64,000 nt of DNA, from NCBI GenBank assembly GCA_030248295.1, contig JASANH010000360.1, positions 124,001 through 188,000 on the forward strand, read 5' to 3'. Below are positions 62,971-64,000 of the stretch, in pieces. The translations under genes and the position numbers were made by a program. Origin of the DNA: Mesodorylaimus sp. YZB2_4 (taxonomy: Eukaryota > Nematoda > Enoplea > Dorylaimida > Dorylaimidae). Position 1 is the stretch's first letter, and each line of letters starts with the position of its first letter. The notes under the pieces are model-generated. The model did no database searches. It saw only the letters and a list, made by a program, of their open reading frames with translations, and was not told the origin of the DNA.

Positions 62971-63130
62971 CACCTGGGGCCATCCATCCATCCACCTGGG
63001 GCCATCCACTATAGCCTGGGGCCATCCATGAAGGACGTCCATTAAAAAACTCGTTTTTTGACTCCCCCTCCCTAAAATTTCGCCTTGACCATCCCCCCAA
63101 AATACACGTACATTTTAGCGTACCCCGTCC
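62971..63130. repeat. Iterated GGGGCC transposon end
   Basis: CCTGGGGCCATCCA occurs three times within about 50 bases. The third copy runs on into GAAGGACGTCC and C-rich sequence like the ends of the elements at 50987 and 56010. No opposite end was found nearby. It looks like a rearranged or solo transposon end. Confidence 0.7.
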
Positions 63131-63594
63131 CCTCCATAGCAAATATTCATTCTAAAAAAGCATTGCTCCCAGCATCGACTGATCCGACAAAATGATGGGG
63201 ATTGGTCTTCATTCTGATCCGACTGCCGCATGTCGAATTGGCAACTGAAATGTTTCGCGCTCCTTGTGGATGAAAATAATAATGCATACCATGCTACATC
63301 TAATTGAAAAATAACAATTTTTCTCCCAAATCAGTATTGAATACCAATTAGGTGCAGGTTAGTTCTTCTGAGTTTTTTGGAGTGGTCATAGACAGTGACA
63401 GCGAGAAAACAGGGCAGACTGGGGAGGGCTTAGTGCCAAAGACGTCATTCCCATTTTACTATCTCATTTCTTGAATCGGATCAGCTAGATCAAGATCGGG
63501 ATCCACGCTGAGGGTCGGACCAGTCAGTGCTGGCAGCAACAAAGCATCGTCTCTGACATCCCAGTGACGGAAAAAATAAATGTAAGTTCTGGCG

Positions 63595-63790
63595 CCATTG
63601 GAACATGGCGAGTGGGTCAACCTGTGGGCTGTGCTGGGCAGGGTCCACCCGTCGGGTCGATGTTTCAGCGGCAGGTATAGTCGCAAAACTCGTGAATTCA
63701 GAGTATGTCCGGCCAACTTCCTGGGCTTATCAGAGAAGGCCACCTGCCACCTGACTTGGAGTCAAAAATACTGGCAGCACCACTGAACTC
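63595..63790 (+). repeat. Repeat family C copy
   Basis: ATGGCGAGTGGGTCAACC, TCCACCCGTCGGGTCGATG, TTTCAGCGGCAGGTATAGTC and CGCAAAACTCG follow the order of the copy at 18765. The marker hairpin is slightly changed. Confidence 0.65.
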
Positions 63791-64000
63791 GTTTATCCGC
63801 CTCAGAAAAATATATCATGTCATGTCATGCTTTATTCATACATAAACGCAAATGGAAGCGCGCTTGGAAATGTATGTAACACGGAGAAAAAAGAACTACA
63901 AATTGAAATGTCTATTAGAAATCACAGATCTAAAATTCGACAAGTCCGAAAAAGCTACATCACTGGGTAAATTATTCCATAGCTCAATCGCTGAATACAA
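63791..64000. other. Window end, nothing recognised
   Basis: No gene, repeat match or RNA feature was seen in the last 210 bases. Confidence 0.4.

Overview
The window is animal nuclear DNA, most probably from a nematode. All supported genes have GT-AG introns. One gene encodes a nematode-type cuticle collagen, with a short hydrophobic N-terminus, a furin-like RRTR site and Gly-X-Y blocks. Others encode a two-pore (TWK-type) potassium channel and a nematode-style peptide GPCR. A TRABID deubiquitinase, which to my recollection Caenorhabditis lacks, and the very repeat-rich background suggest a non-rhabditid lineage, perhaps an enoplean. That placement is inference.

Layout, left to right. 1026-2172 (-): chymotrypsin-fold serine protease. 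5071-7085 (-): complete five-exon actin. 9917-13225 (-): secreted, probably GPI-anchored protein with two cysteine-rich three-finger-like domains. 13.3-19.9 kb: no gene I can support, only dispersed repeats. 19896-25659 (-): TRABID/ZRANB1-type deubiquitinase in eight exons. 26176-32162 (+): complete NDUFS2 (49-kDa complex I subunit) in thirteen exons, divergent from TRABID across about 0.5 kb. 33194-33568 (+): intronless histone H2B. 37209-38691 (+): cuticle collagen. 40894-44038 (-): ETS1/2/Pointed-class transcription factor, 5' end unresolved. 44-52.8 kb: repeat territory. 52802-53923 (-): peptide-type GPCR. 54-60.5 kb: nested transposons and otherwise blank sequence. 60514-62049 (-): complete K2P channel in three exons. 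The genes are unrelated in function and show no operon-like spacing.

Repeats fill most intergenic DNA and several introns. Two families carry tRNA-like A and B boxes and look like tRNA-derived SINEs (called SINE-A and SINE-B here). A third family (C) is marked by a small AACCC-GGGTT hairpin. Several short non-autonomous DNA transposons have recognisable terminal inverted repeats and sometimes target-site duplications. One stack is four layers deep: a GGGGCC-ended element, SINE-A, an hAT-like element with an 8-bp duplication, and a CCGTATTTCC-ended element. I see no prokaryotic-style system, CRISPR array or viral genome. The most unusual structure is the transposon layer, in particular element ends that repeat their own terminal motif internally. 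All exon junctions were read by eye from splice motifs and conserved protein sequence.
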